From: Desulfobacterales bacterium
GTDB lineage: Bacteria; Desulfobacterota; DSM-4660; Desulfatiglandales; Desulfatiglandaceae
Assembly: GCA_027024445.1 (NCBI GenBank)
Contig: JALVSJ010000274.1
Location: 1-38,066, forward strand
DNA length: 38,066 nt
Reading direction: 5' to 3'
Shown here: piece after piece, positions 1 to 8,518 of the stretch
Layout of the letters: each line of letters starts with the position of its first letter
Numbering within the stretch: position 1 is the first letter of the stretch
Notes under the pieces: model-generated
Databases searched by the model: none
What the model was told of the DNA's origin: nothing
What the model saw: the letters and a program-made list of their open reading frames with translations, nothing else
Made by a program: the position numbers and the translations under genes

Positions 1-3
1 CGA

Positions 4-404
4 GTTGCAGAGATTGTCCCGAGGAAGAGGGAACTGAAAGAGAACAAAATGACTTATTCAGCGAATAAGTTAAGCGGTTGCAGAGATTGTCCCGAGGAAG
101 AGGGAACTGAAAGGTACAGTGTTTCCACCATACCTGAGTGTTGGAGTTGTTGCAGAGATTGTCCCGAGGAAGAGGGAACTGAAAGCCACCTGCTTTTGCC
201 CTTGGTTATACAGTCCCAGCAGTTGCAGAGATTGTCCCGAGGAAGAGGGAACTGAAAGTTGGCCTTTTGGTTGTATGACATAGAGGGCCACAAGGTTGCA
301 GAGATTGTCCCGAGGAAGAGGGAACTGAAAGCCTGGTGGAGCCAATATGGGCGCTCGATGATGAGGTGTTGCAGAGATTGTCCCGAGGAAGAGGGAACTG
401 AAAG
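4..404 (+). CRISPR. CRISPR array, 3 kb-scale context unknown: 6 identical 37-bp repeats GTTGCAGAGATTGTCCCGAGGAAGAGGGAACTGAAAG with 5 spacers (36,35,36,36,36 bp); truncated by left window edge
   Basis: Repeats at 4-40, 77-113, 149-185, 222-258, 295-331, 368-404, all identical; unique spacers between. The 3' end ACTGAAAG resembles the 8-nt 5' crRNA handle of type I/III arrays, suggesting + strand transcription (inference). No cas gene in the window. Confidence 0.98.
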
Positions 405-426
405 TTAGGCATAGCTTAAGGAAGAG

Positions 427-454
427 GGGGACGTCCTTAAATAACTAAATAACT
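427..454 (+). repeat. Left terminal inverted repeat of RAYT-like element
   Basis: 28/28 match to reverse complement of 1485-1512; contains GGACGTCC palindrome and a tandem AAATAACT. Confidence 0.93.
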
Positions 455-489
455 TGCCTTTGATGCGGGGCTTTGATATACATGCCACC

Positions 490-1494
490 ATGCCCAGACG
501 AGCACGCCTTGATGCCCCCGGTGTTCTGCACCACGTGATCATCCGGGGGATAGAACGAAGAAGAATCTTCCGTACTAACAAGGATAGGGAGGATTTCCTC
601 GCCCGCTTGGAGGATCTTATCCCTGATACCCGGGCGTGCTGCTACGCATGGGCATTGATGCCAAACCACGCCCATTTCTTGCTGAGAACAGGCACGGTAC
701 CGCTGGCCACCTTGATGCGAAAGCTCTTGACCGGCTATGCGGTAAGCTTTAACCGCAGATACCGCCGCCACGGTCCCCTTTTCCAGAACCGATATAAGTC
801 CATTGTGTGCCAAGAAGATGCGTATTTTTCTGAACTGGTCCGCTATATTCACCTAAATCCTGTGAGGGCTGGGATGGTGGGCACTCTTTCTGAGCTTAAT
901 GGATACCCCTACACCGGACACAGTGCTATAGTTGGGCGACTCAAGAGATCTTGGCAAGATGTGGACTATGTGCTGGGGTATTTTGGCAAGAGGAGGACAG
1001 GGGCTATCAAGCAATATCTGTTGTATATTGAGAAAGGAATGGGGCAGGGGCGAAGACCCGAGCTGGTGGGTGGTGGTTTGATCAGGAGCCTAGGAGGATG
1101 GGAAGAGGTAAAGAAGAAAAGGGGGCGTGAACGTGTCAAAGGAGACGAGAGGATCCTGGGAGACAGTGGGTTTGTGCTGGAGGTATTACGCGAGGCCGAG
1201 GAGGGTTTCACGAGACGCTACCATTTGAAAAGCAAGGGGTATGACCTGGATTGGCTGGAGGAAAGGGTGTGCGAGGTGTGCGGGATTGGTCCTGGAAAGA
1301 TCTCCTCTGGTAGCAGGGAGAGGGCCAAGGCCGAGGCAAGGGCCCTTTACTGCTATTGGGCGTCACGGGAACTCGGGTATTCTCTGACTGATATTGCGAA
1401 GCGGGTTGGGATGAGCGTGCCGGGAGTGGGGTATGCGGTGAGAAGGGGAGAGAAGTTGGCAGACAGCAGAGGGTTAGACGTAGGAGTTATTTAG
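490..1494 (+). CDS. REP-associated tyrosine transposase (Y1_Tnp/IS200-like) with C-terminal DnaA-like HTH region
   Basis: MPRRARLDAPGVLHHVIIRGIERRRIF, MPNHAHFLL (HUH motif) and YIHLNPVRAGM are typical of this family. The track start at 454 (TTG) overlaps the TIR; ATG at 490 is preferred. Confidence 0.92.
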   Translation: MPRRARLDAPGVLHHVIIRGIERRRIFRTNKDREDFLARLEDLIPDTRACCYAWALMPNHAHFLLRTGTVPLATLMRKLLTGYAVSFNRRYRRHGPLFQNRYKSIVCQEDAYFSELVRYIHLNPVRAGMVGTLSELNGYPYTGHSAIVGRLKRSWQDVDYVLGYFGKRRTGAIKQYLLYIEKGMGQGRRPELVGGGLIRSLGGWEEVKKKRGRERVKGDERILGDSGFVLEVLREAEEGFTRRYHLKSKGYDLDWLEERVCEVCGIGPGKISSGSRERAKAEARALYCYWASRELGYSLTDIAKRVGMSVPGVGYAVRRGEKLADSRGLDVGVI

Positions 1495-1512
1495 TTATTT
1501 AAGGACGTCCCC
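1485..1512 (-). repeat. Right terminal inverted repeat of RAYT-like element
   Basis: AGTTATTTAGTTATTTAAGGACGTCCCC, perfect inverse of 427-454. Confidence 0.93.
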
Positions 1513-1536
1513 ACTTTGTAAAGGGATTACGGATAG

Positions 1537-1824
1537 ATGAGACCGGGTAATGCAAGGAAAATTTTTGACCCATCCCTTTTTTGGGACGCCGAGGACATTG
1601 ATCTTGATAAACATGCGGGATATGTGATTTCAAGGGTGCTTGACTTTGGAAACGAGCAGGACGTAAAAGCGATACTGGAAATTTATGGGAAAGAGGAAAT
1701 AATCAGAGTTATAAAGTCCAGAAAAGGACTGCTCCCCAAAACCGGAAAGTATTGGGCTATCAAATTTAACATCCCTGTGAGAGAGGTTGCATGTTTGAAG
1801 AAGTATTATCAGAAAAAGCAGTAG
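1537..1824 (+). CDS. Putative antitoxin-like small protein paired with the AbiEii-type protein
   Basis: 95 aa; overlaps the next ORF by 34 nt; resembles DUF6922-type proteins upstream of nucleotidyltransferase toxins (from memory). Confidence 0.65.
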   Translation: MRPGNARKIFDPSLFWDAEDIDLDKHAGYVISRVLDFGNEQDVKAILEIYGKEEIIRVIKSRKGLLPKTGKYWAIKFNIPVREVACLKKYYQKKQ

Positions 1825-2423
1825 CGGCCCTTCATATTCTAGCCCCGAAATTAAACAATTTCTATCTTGCGGGGGGTACTGGCCTCGCTCTTCATTTGGG
1901 ACATAGACGTTCGGAGGATCTGGACTTTTTTTCTGACAAGAATTTTAACCCTGAGGCGCTCCTGGCAACTATACCTTGCGAGAAAAAGATATTCATTGAG
2001 GCAGGGACGGTTCATTGTCTTGTAAATGGTATCCGCGTCTCCTTGTTATATTATGAGCCGGCACTGGTGTATCCACCTGTTCAATGGCATGGTATTCTGA
2101 TATCTGATATCAGGGACATTGCAGCTGAAAAGATCAAGACCATCTCTCAACGTGGGGCTAAGAAGGATTTTATTGATCTATATGCGATCTTGAAAATCAA
2201 ATATTCCATATCGCAAGTGTGCAGCTTTTTTCAGCAGAGATTTAGCCGATCGGATATCAATTTATACCATATCTTGAAAAGCCTTGTGTTCTTTGAAGAC
2301 GCTGAACAGGATCCTACTCCGCCAATGCTGCTACAGGGGGAGGACTGGGAGTGGGAGACGATAAAAAATTTCTTTGTGCAGAAAATTGAGTTGTTTGAAC
2401 GGGCATTTGGTCAAGATTTTTAG
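1791..2423 (+). CDS. AbiEii/AbiGii-type nucleotidyltransferase toxin family protein
   Basis: FYLAGGTGLALHLGHRRSEDLDFFS matches the AGGTaLAL...R.S.DlDff nucleotidyltransferase motif. Confidence 0.88.
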   Translation: MFEEVLSEKAVAALHILAPKLNNFYLAGGTGLALHLGHRRSEDLDFFSDKNFNPEALLATIPCEKKIFIEAGTVHCLVNGIRVSLLYYEPALVYPPVQWHGILISDIRDIAAEKIKTISQRGAKKDFIDLYAILKIKYSISQVCSFFQQRFSRSDINLYHILKSLVFFEDAEQDPTPPMLLQGEDWEWETIKNFFVQKIELFERAFGQDF

Positions 2424-2457
2424 GGATGGGCGATAGTTGGATGCAAAGGAGTGAATA

Positions 2458-3489
2458 ATGGTTCCCACCATAAAATGGCAGGGCTCACAGGTCTGGATGA
2501 TAGATCAGAGGAGGCTGCCCAGCAAGGTACAGTGGTATGTGTGCAGTAGTTGCTCAGATGTTATCCGTGCAATCAGGACCATGGTGATCAGGGGGGCTCC
2601 TGCCATCGGTATTGCCGCGGCTATGGGCCTGGCTTTAGGAGCTAGAGCCATTAGGGCGAGGTCATATGAGACGTTCCGAGCTCAGTTCCTGAAGCTCGCT
2701 GAGAAGATGTCCCAGGCTCGGCCCACTGCAGTAAATCTTGTGTGGGCGGTGGAGAGGATGAAGGCCATGGTGGAGTCCCTTGCCGATAGCCCTGTGGAGC
2801 AAATCAAAGAGGCCCTGCGGTTGGAGTCTCAGAGAATCCTGGATGAAGACATTGAATGTAACCGCAGGATTGGTCGATTTGGTGAGGCCCTGGTCCCAAA
2901 GAAAGCAACCATCCTGACCCATTGTAATGCAGGCGCCCTTGCCACCGGGGGCTATGGCACAGCCCTGGGTGTTATCCGAGCGGCGCACGAAAAGGGTAAG
3001 AAGATAGAGGTCATGGCTGATGAGACGAGGCCCTGGCTACAGGGGCTGAGGCTCACCAGCTTCGAGCTTATGGAAGATAAAATCCCTGTAACAGTGATTG
3101 TGGACAACGCTGCGGGTTCCTTGATGAGGCAGGGACGCATTGATCTCGTGATTACTGGGGCTGACAGGATCGCTGCAAACGGAGACGTGGCTAACAAGAT
3201 AGGAACTTACCAGGTGGCGGTGCTGGCAAAAGCAAACGGCATCCCTTTTTACGTGGCCGCCCCCACCTCTACCATAGACCTGAGCCTGCGATCCGGTGAT
3301 GAGATCCCGGTGGAACATAGGCCTGCAGAAGAGATTTACCGCATCGGAAGGCGCCTTTTTGGTCCCCGTGGGGTTAAGGCCATAAATCCCGTCTTTGACA
3401 TAACACCGTCCAAATATGTAACCGCAATTATAACGGAAAAGGGTGTGGTCCGTCCTCCTTTTCGCCGCAATCTTGCCAAGCTGTTCTAG
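2458..3489 (+). CDS. mtnA: S-methyl-5-thioribose-1-phosphate isomerase
   Basis: RGAPAIGIAAAMG, LTHCNAGALATGGYGTALGVIRAA, ADETRPWLQGLRLTSFEL, GADRIAANGDVANKIGTYQ are MtnA family motifs. Confidence 0.95.
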   Translation: MVPTIKWQGSQVWMIDQRRLPSKVQWYVCSSCSDVIRAIRTMVIRGAPAIGIAAAMGLALGARAIRARSYETFRAQFLKLAEKMSQARPTAVNLVWAVERMKAMVESLADSPVEQIKEALRLESQRILDEDIECNRRIGRFGEALVPKKATILTHCNAGALATGGYGTALGVIRAAHEKGKKIEVMADETRPWLQGLRLTSFELMEDKIPVTVIVDNAAGSLMRQGRIDLVITGADRIAANGDVANKIGTYQVAVLAKANGIPFYVAAPTSTIDLSLRSGDEIPVEHRPAEEIYRIGRRLFGPRGVKAINPVFDITPSKYVTAIITEKGVVRPPFRRNLAKLF

Positions 3490-3563
3490 TCTCTTTCATT
3501 GTCGTTTTTGTGGAATCAGTCCTCAAAAATCAGCCTCGAACTTTACGTGGGCTAGCAATTCTC

Positions 3564-3592
3564 TTGACTGTGTGAACTAAATGGAATATAAA
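3564..3592 (+). promoter_or_regulatory. Candidate sigma-70 promoter for speD (TTGACT-N17-TATAAA)
   Basis: TTGACT 3564-3569, 17-bp spacer, TATAAA 3587-3592. Confidence 0.6.
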
Positions 3593-3624
3593 TTGCGCTT
3601 TGTGTGAGCCTGAATTTCCACAAG

Positions 3625-3647
3625 GCTGTTCGCCCCGAGCGGACGGC
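3625..3647 (+). promoter_or_regulatory. Stem-loop in the speD leader (9-bp stem, CCCGA loop)
   Basis: GCTGTTCGC / CCCGA / GCGGACGGC pairs fully with G-U pairs allowed. Confidence 0.4.
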
Positions 3648-3712
3648 AATCCAGCGAAGGGAGTTGGGAACTTCAAGGCGTAAACTATCATATAGAAAGT
3701 GAGAGCGGGAAA

Positions 3713-4102
3713 TTGAACGCCCTACTGGACCTTGTTCTCATCGATCTATATGAGTGCGACCGTCAAAGGCTTGTGGATGCGGAACTGATCAGGCAGGGCA
3801 TGCTGGAGGCGGCAGAACTCATGGGAGCAGAGGTGGTGGGTGATTCCTTTCACACCTTTGAACCATGGGGAGTGAGTGGCACTGTGACCATTGCAGAGTC
3901 ACACCTGGCCGTTCATACCTGGCCGGAATATAATTTTGCCGCCATTACCTTTGAGACATGTGGGAGACACATGGATCATGAAAAGGCCTGGGCTCATCTG
4001 ATCAGGTTTTTCCGCGCAAAAAAACCAAAGATCAGTCATCAGAAGAGAGGGTTTATGGAAGTAGCAAACACAGAGTTTGCGTACAAACAGGAAGTGGGTT
4101 GA
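3713..4102 (+). CDS. speD: S-adenosylmethionine decarboxylase proenzyme
   Basis: TIAESHLAVHTWPEYNFAAITFETCG contains the conserved ESH..VHTWPE self-cleavage region; TTG start. Confidence 0.93.
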   Translation: MNALLDLVLIDLYECDRQRLVDAELIRQGMLEAAELMGAEVVGDSFHTFEPWGVSGTVTIAESHLAVHTWPEYNFAAITFETCGRHMDHEKAWAHLIRFFRAKKPKISHQKRGFMEVANTEFAYKQEVG

Positions 4103-4183
4103 CTGACCAGTTCAGTTGGCCGTGCTTTTCCGGTTAATAATCCCTCTGAGGCCTTTTGTCGCACTTTCTTTGAGCAGCCGCTG

Positions 4184-5623
4184 TTAGCGGAGACGCTGAG
4201 GTGCGCCTAAACCCTCTTTTAGTTCCTCCACAATCCTCCCCGATACTCCTAGCTTAAGAATCTTGCGGGTAGCCTCCGTTATTTTAAACCGCTCGTCAAT
4301 TCTGAGGCCTGCAACCCAAATGATTGCTCGCCCCGAGCAGACAATGGGGATTCGCTTGCGGAGTTCCAAGGGGATCTTCTGGTCTACGAAAAGGTCGTGT
4401 ACCTTTTTAGTCCCCTTCATTCCAAGAGGGACGAATCTGTCCCCTGGCTTGTAAGGTCGAACTGTCAACGGAAAATCAATCTTGCCTCTGTCAAGTAACG
4501 CAACCCAGGGCGAATGGTCAAAGCGGCCTTTTAGGGATTGCACAAGTTCTGAAATTTCGATCCTGCTATGAATGTCCTCCAGTTCGTAGACACCAGTACC
4601 GGAAATTGTGTAAGAATACCCCTTCGGGCCGGAAGTATCCCGGGGAGCAACGATAATCCAATCGTATCTCTTCTTCACCGCCAGACTGCCCGGTAAATGT
4701 ATTTCCCCCTGGGGTTTGCCAGTGGACAAGAGCCCTAAGGCAAGTTCAATGTGGTCCCACGAGATTCTGCGAAGGCCCGAGCCCGCCATCTTGATGGCAC
4801 ACCTCAGAACCCTTCTCTGCAACGCTTTAGGGAGGTCAGAGAATTGGGAAATGGGAATGCCGACGTGGTGTTCCTGGGGTTGCGAACCATGAGTCAGTAG
4901 CCACTTCTCTGCCTCTATGTTCAGATAACTTTCATCTGCCCTGATTATTTCCGCAGTTTTGGCCAGTATTTCAAGGATTCTGGGCTGGTACGTCTTTAGA
5001 AGCGGAAGCAACTCCAGTCTGATCCTGTTTCGCATATACCTGGGATTCACGTTGGAGCTATCCTCTACCCACTTAAGACCCTTTTGTGCCAGATAGGCCT
5101 CTATCTCTTCCCTGGATACATGAATCAACGGTCTTATAATCAGCCCATCGCGAACAGGCGGTATGGCGCCAAGCCCCTGGGTACCACTTCCCCGCAACAG
5201 CCTCATCAGGACCGTTTCGGCCTGATCGTTCAACTGGTGACCCAAGGCTATTTTCTGAGCTTTTACTTTACCTTGTATTTCCTCCAGGAACCTGTATCTG
5301 TGCTCTCTGGCCTTCTCTTCCAGGGATCCTCCACTGCGTGCTAGGTCTTCAGACGCCCTTCCAATCTTGAACTCAAGTCCATATGAGGAAGCGAGCTGGC
5401 ATACAAATTCTGTTTCCTTTTCGTCTTCACCGGGCCTCAGGCCATGGTCAAAATGGGCAACTATCAGATCAATCTGAAATTCATCTCGTAAATCACTGAG
5501 CACATCCAGCAGGCAAACAGAGTCAGGACCCCCTGAGACAGCTACTACAACTCTATCCCCGGGCCGCAACATATCATAGGCCTTGATAGTCCCTCTCACC
5601 TTTTCCAGTAGACTGCTCACCAT
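4184..5623 (-). CDS. tilS: tRNA(Ile)-lysidine synthetase
   Basis: VVVAVSGGPDSVCLLDVL PP-loop, AHFDHGLRPGEDE, ALGHQLNDQAETVLMRLLRGSG. Confidence 0.95.
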   Translation of the reverse strand: MVSSLLEKVRGTIKAYDMLRPGDRVVVAVSGGPDSVCLLDVLSDLRDEFQIDLIVAHFDHGLRPGEDEKETEFVCQLASSYGLEFKIGRASEDLARSGGSLEEKAREHRYRFLEEIQGKVKAQKIALGHQLNDQAETVLMRLLRGSGTQGLGAIPPVRDGLIIRPLIHVSREEIEAYLAQKGLKWVEDSSNVNPRYMRNRIRLELLPLLKTYQPRILEILAKTAEIIRADESYLNIEAEKWLLTHGSQPQEHHVGIPISQFSDLPKALQRRVLRCAIKMAGSGLRRISWDHIELALGLLSTGKPQGEIHLPGSLAVKKRYDWIIVAPRDTSGPKGYSYTISGTGVYELEDIHSRIEISELVQSLKGRFDHSPWVALLDRGKIDFPLTVRPYKPGDRFVPLGMKGTKKVHDLFVDQKIPLELRKRIPIVCSGRAIIWVAGLRIDERFKITEATRKILKLGVSGRIVEELKEGLGAPQRLR

Positions 5624-5667
5624 ACCGTTGACCTGAACATATTGGATCTAGGCTTTTATTCCTCTTT

Positions 5668-5735
5668 CTCCTGAGTCCTAACTTCTGACTCCTGCCTCCT
5701 GAGCCGCCTGCGGCGGCCAAGCTCCTAACTCCCTT
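5668..5735. repeat. Degenerate heptanucleotide (CTCCTGA)n repeat tract interrupted by GCCGCCTGCGGCGGC palindrome
   Basis: CTCCTGA GTCCTAA CTTCTGA CTCCTGC CTCCTGA / GCCGCCTGCGGCGGC CAAG / CTCCTAA CTCCC. Confidence 0.7.
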
Positions 5736-6315
5736 CCAACATAATACCACGAAAAAAGCCAGATTTGCTCGCCATGATGTCCTCTTTCATTTTAAGGACA
5801 TACTGGGGCCTGATCCCATCGCGCCACCTGGGGTAACCTCCCAGCCATACGTATCTAACCAGTTCGAAAAACCGCTCCCGGGTAAACTCATACTCCTCTA
5901 TCATTACATTGCCCCGACCATTAGCCGCAACAAAGTCAATGAGTTCCCTTGAGCCAAATTTCTCGATGATTTCCTCCACTACAGCCCTGTTACGCTGTCC
6001 TTCAGGGTCCTGTTTGAATGCCTCAGGAAGCCTGGGGAAAGGGAAGACCCTGTATACCTCTCCAATAAAACCAGTGTAACGAATCCCGTGGATCGCCCCC
6101 ATTAGATCTCCGATCTTTTCCCGATCCTTGATATTATACCCTTCCAGTTGTGATGAGAATTGCTCGGGTGTCTCTGATCTGGCAAGTTCAGACACAAGGG
6201 CACAAAATTCCGGGGCGAAAAAGAAGTAGTGTTCCAGGACAAGCATGTCCGTGTCGATGTTAAAGAAACCAAAGGCCACCTCGCCGTGGCTCGCCGATTC
6301 AAAAGCTAAAGGCAT
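5725..6315 (-). CDS. Conserved hypothetical protein
   Basis: ATG at 6315 preceded by AGAGGGGG gives 196 aa (MPLAFESASHGEVAFGFFNID...). The longer track ORF to 6666 runs antisense into the ATPase gene and is rejected. Confidence 0.75.
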   Translation of the reverse strand: MPLAFESASHGEVAFGFFNIDTDMLVLEHYFFFAPEFCALVSELARSETPEQFSSQLEGYNIKDREKIGDLMGAIHGIRYTGFIGEVYRVFPFPRLPEAFKQDPEGQRNRAVVEEIIEKFGSRELIDFVAANGRGNVMIEEYEFTRERFFELVRYVWLGGYPRWRDGIRPQYVLKMKEDIMASKSGFFRGIMLEGS

Positions 6316-6457
6316 GATTTCCCCCTCTTTCTTGACATTATTGACCCAAAACAATAGGTTGATTCCTCTGCGGAGATGATTAACATATTTTTTTGTAGGA
6401 ATCACGCGAGAGAACATGATGTGGAAGAGGATATCATCGAGATCAAGGAGTAAACAA

Positions 6458-7309
6458 ATGGCGGAGAACAGTTCGTTGCTCAAATTCACAGGCGCTAGCA
6501 AGTATGTACTGGACGAAGAGCTGGCCAAGATCGTGAACATATCCATGGAGTTGGAGATGCCCCTGTTGCTCAAAGGAGAGCCGGGGACGGGCAAGACAAT
6601 GCTGGCCCACGCGATCGCCGAGGCCCTCAATATGAGGCTGATCGTGTTGAATGTTAAATCAAGCATGAAGCTGGTTGACGCCCTCTATCAGTACGATACC
6701 CTGACCAGGCTCAATGACAGCCGATTTGGCGATTCCAAAAGGGATGTCAGCAATATCGAAGATTATATCCGAATGGGAAAGATAGGACAGGCGTTTGTCT
6801 CTGATGAAAGAGTGGTGCTTTTGATTGACGAGATAGACAAGGCTGACACGGATTTTCAGGACGACATGCTGGATGTGCTCGATCAGATGGAATTCGACAT
6901 CATCGAGATAGACAAGACCATAAAGGCCAAGCACAGGCCCGTGATCATAATCACGTCAAATGCAAAGAAAGACCTTTCTGATCCTTTTCTTGGCCGGTGC
7001 AACTTTCACCATATTGCCTTCCCTGATCCTGATATGATGCGCAAGATAGTAAATGTCCACTTTCCGGACATAAGCCGGGACCTCATGGAAAGCGCAATAA
7101 AGACCTTTTATCAACTTCGGGAGCTCCGTGGAGTGGAGAAGAAACCTGCAACAAGGGAATTGATAAACTGGATCCGTGCACTTCGACTGGACCCTGATTT
7201 CGAAGTAAAGGACCTGGTCAAGGGGGATATTCCTTACCTTGGGGTACTGTTTAAAAAGAGCCAGGACTATGCCATAGCGAGGCAGGCAGTATCGCGCTAC
7301 AGGATATAG
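6458..7309 (+). CDS. MoxR-type AAA+ ATPase
   Basis: LLLKGEPGTGKTMLAHAIAEAL Walker A, VVLLIDEIDKAD Walker B; ATG 6458 preceded by AAGGAG. Confidence 0.9.
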   Translation: MAENSSLLKFTGASKYVLDEELAKIVNISMELEMPLLLKGEPGTGKTMLAHAIAEALNMRLIVLNVKSSMKLVDALYQYDTLTRLNDSRFGDSKRDVSNIEDYIRMGKIGQAFVSDERVVLLIDEIDKADTDFQDDMLDVLDQMEFDIIEIDKTIKAKHRPVIIITSNAKKDLSDPFLGRCNFHHIAFPDPDMMRKIVNVHFPDISRDLMESAIKTFYQLRELRGVEKKPATRELINWIRALRLDPDFEVKDLVKGDIPYLGVLFKKSQDYAIARQAVSRYRI

Positions 7310-7324
7310 GGTAGAGGTACTGGC

Positions 7325-8518
7325 ATGTTTGTGGATTTCTTTTATACGCTCCGGCAGGTGGGTATTCCCGTAACACCCACCTCCTTCCTTACGCTTCAAA
7401 AGGCCCTGAGTAAGGGGCTTATCAATTCCATAAGTGATTTTTACACTGCTGCAAGGGCGATTCTGGTAAAGAGCGAGAGGTACTTTGATCTATACGATCA
7501 AGTGTTTGCCCACTATTTCGAGGGAGCAGAGCTTAAAGAGCCCGATGCTGTGGAATTGAGTGAAATTGTCCAGGCCATGCTGGAAGAATGGCTAAAAAAG
7601 CCCAAAGAACTGGCAGAGGTCCTGGGGATCGATGAAAGTCAACTGCACAAGTTCACCCCTGAAGAACTGATACAGTATTTCCTGGAACGCTTGAAAGAGC
7701 AAACTGAGGCCCATCATGGTGGGCATCGCTGGATAGGTACTGGAGGGACCTCACCTGTCGGGCACTCTGGGTATCATCCAGGAGGCATGAGGGTAGGTGG
7801 AGTGTCCCATAACAAGTCGGCCGTAAAGGTGGCCATGGATCGGCGTTACAGGGATTACTCGCAAGAGGGTCCTCTGACACAGTCCCAAATAGGAGAGGCG
7901 CTCAAGCGCCTGAGGCATATGGTACCTGTTGGTCCCAAGGACCAGGTGAACATAGATGAGACCATTTACCAGACAATGAAGAACGGGGGTGAGATAGAAA
8001 TCGTATTTGATCGGAGCCTCAAGGATCGCCTGAAGGTAATCCTAGCCATAGATAATGGTGGATGGTCAATGGACCCTTATATAGGTGTTGTGCAGACTCT
8101 TTTCAATTATGCGAGGGCACAATTCAAGGACCTCAAGATCTTCTACTTTCATAACACGATCTACGACAACCTGTGGGAAGACCCTCAGAGGTACCGGAAA
8201 CCTTTCAAGGTGGATGAGCTTGTAAGGCTGGATCCAGAGACCCGATTTATTATTGTGGGCGATGCGAGTATGGCACCGTATGAGTTGATGGCCACAGATG
8301 GGTCCATCCACATCGAAGAGCGCACCTCAAAGCCTTCCATTGAACGACTGCAGTTCATCGCCCAGACCTTCCGCCATTCGGTGTGGCTGAATCCCAAGTT
8401 GGAAGAGGAGTGGCCCTATACAAGGACCATCCAGATTATCCGTGAGATCTTTCCCATGTTTGAACTTACCCTCGATGGTCTTGAAAAAGCCGTAAACCAC
8501 CTAATGTCGAAAAACTAA
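7325..8518 (+). CDS. VWA-domain (CoxE-like) protein partner of MoxR ATPase
   Basis: VILAIDNGGWSMDPYIGVVQTLFNYA resembles a degenerate MIDAS; pairs directly with the MoxR gene. Confidence 0.8.
   Translation: MFVDFFYTLRQVGIPVTPTSFLTLQKALSKGLINSISDFYTAARAILVKSERYFDLYDQVFAHYFEGAELKEPDAVELSEIVQAMLEEWLKKPKELAEVLGIDESQLHKFTPEELIQYFLERLKEQTEAHHGGHRWIGTGGTSPVGHSGYHPGGMRVGGVSHNKSAVKVAMDRRYRDYSQEGPLTQSQIGEALKRLRHMVPVGPKDQVNIDETIYQTMKNGGEIEIVFDRSLKDRLKVILAIDNGGWSMDPYIGVVQTLFNYARAQFKDLKIFYFHNTIYDNLWEDPQRYRKPFKVDELVRLDPETRFIIVGDASMAPYELMATDGSIHIEERTSKPSIERLQFIAQTFRHSVWLNPKLEEEWPYTRTIQIIREIFPMFELTLDGLEKAVNHLMSKN

Larger units (their letters stand above)
427..1512 (+). mobile_element. REP-associated / Y1 (IS200-like) transposase element bounded by perfect 28-bp inverted repeats
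   Basis: Left end GGGGACGTCCTTAAATAACTAAATAACT (427-454) is the exact reverse complement of 1485-1512; the element encloses a single transposase gene. Confidence 0.88.

Noticed and set aside
49-412. Short ORFs (68-91 aa) on both strands with repeated CRDCPEEEGTE or FSSLFLGTISAT motifs
   Set aside because: They are translations of the CRISPR repeats and spacers, not genes.
405-430. AGGAAGAGGG after the last CRISPR repeat as a possible partial seventh repeat
   Set aside because: It is out of phase with the 36-bp spacer length and matches only about 10 nt; probably coincidence.
6316-6666. N-terminal extension of the 313-aa minus-strand ORF
   Set aside because: It is antisense to the MoxR gene and an ATG with good RBS exists at 6315.
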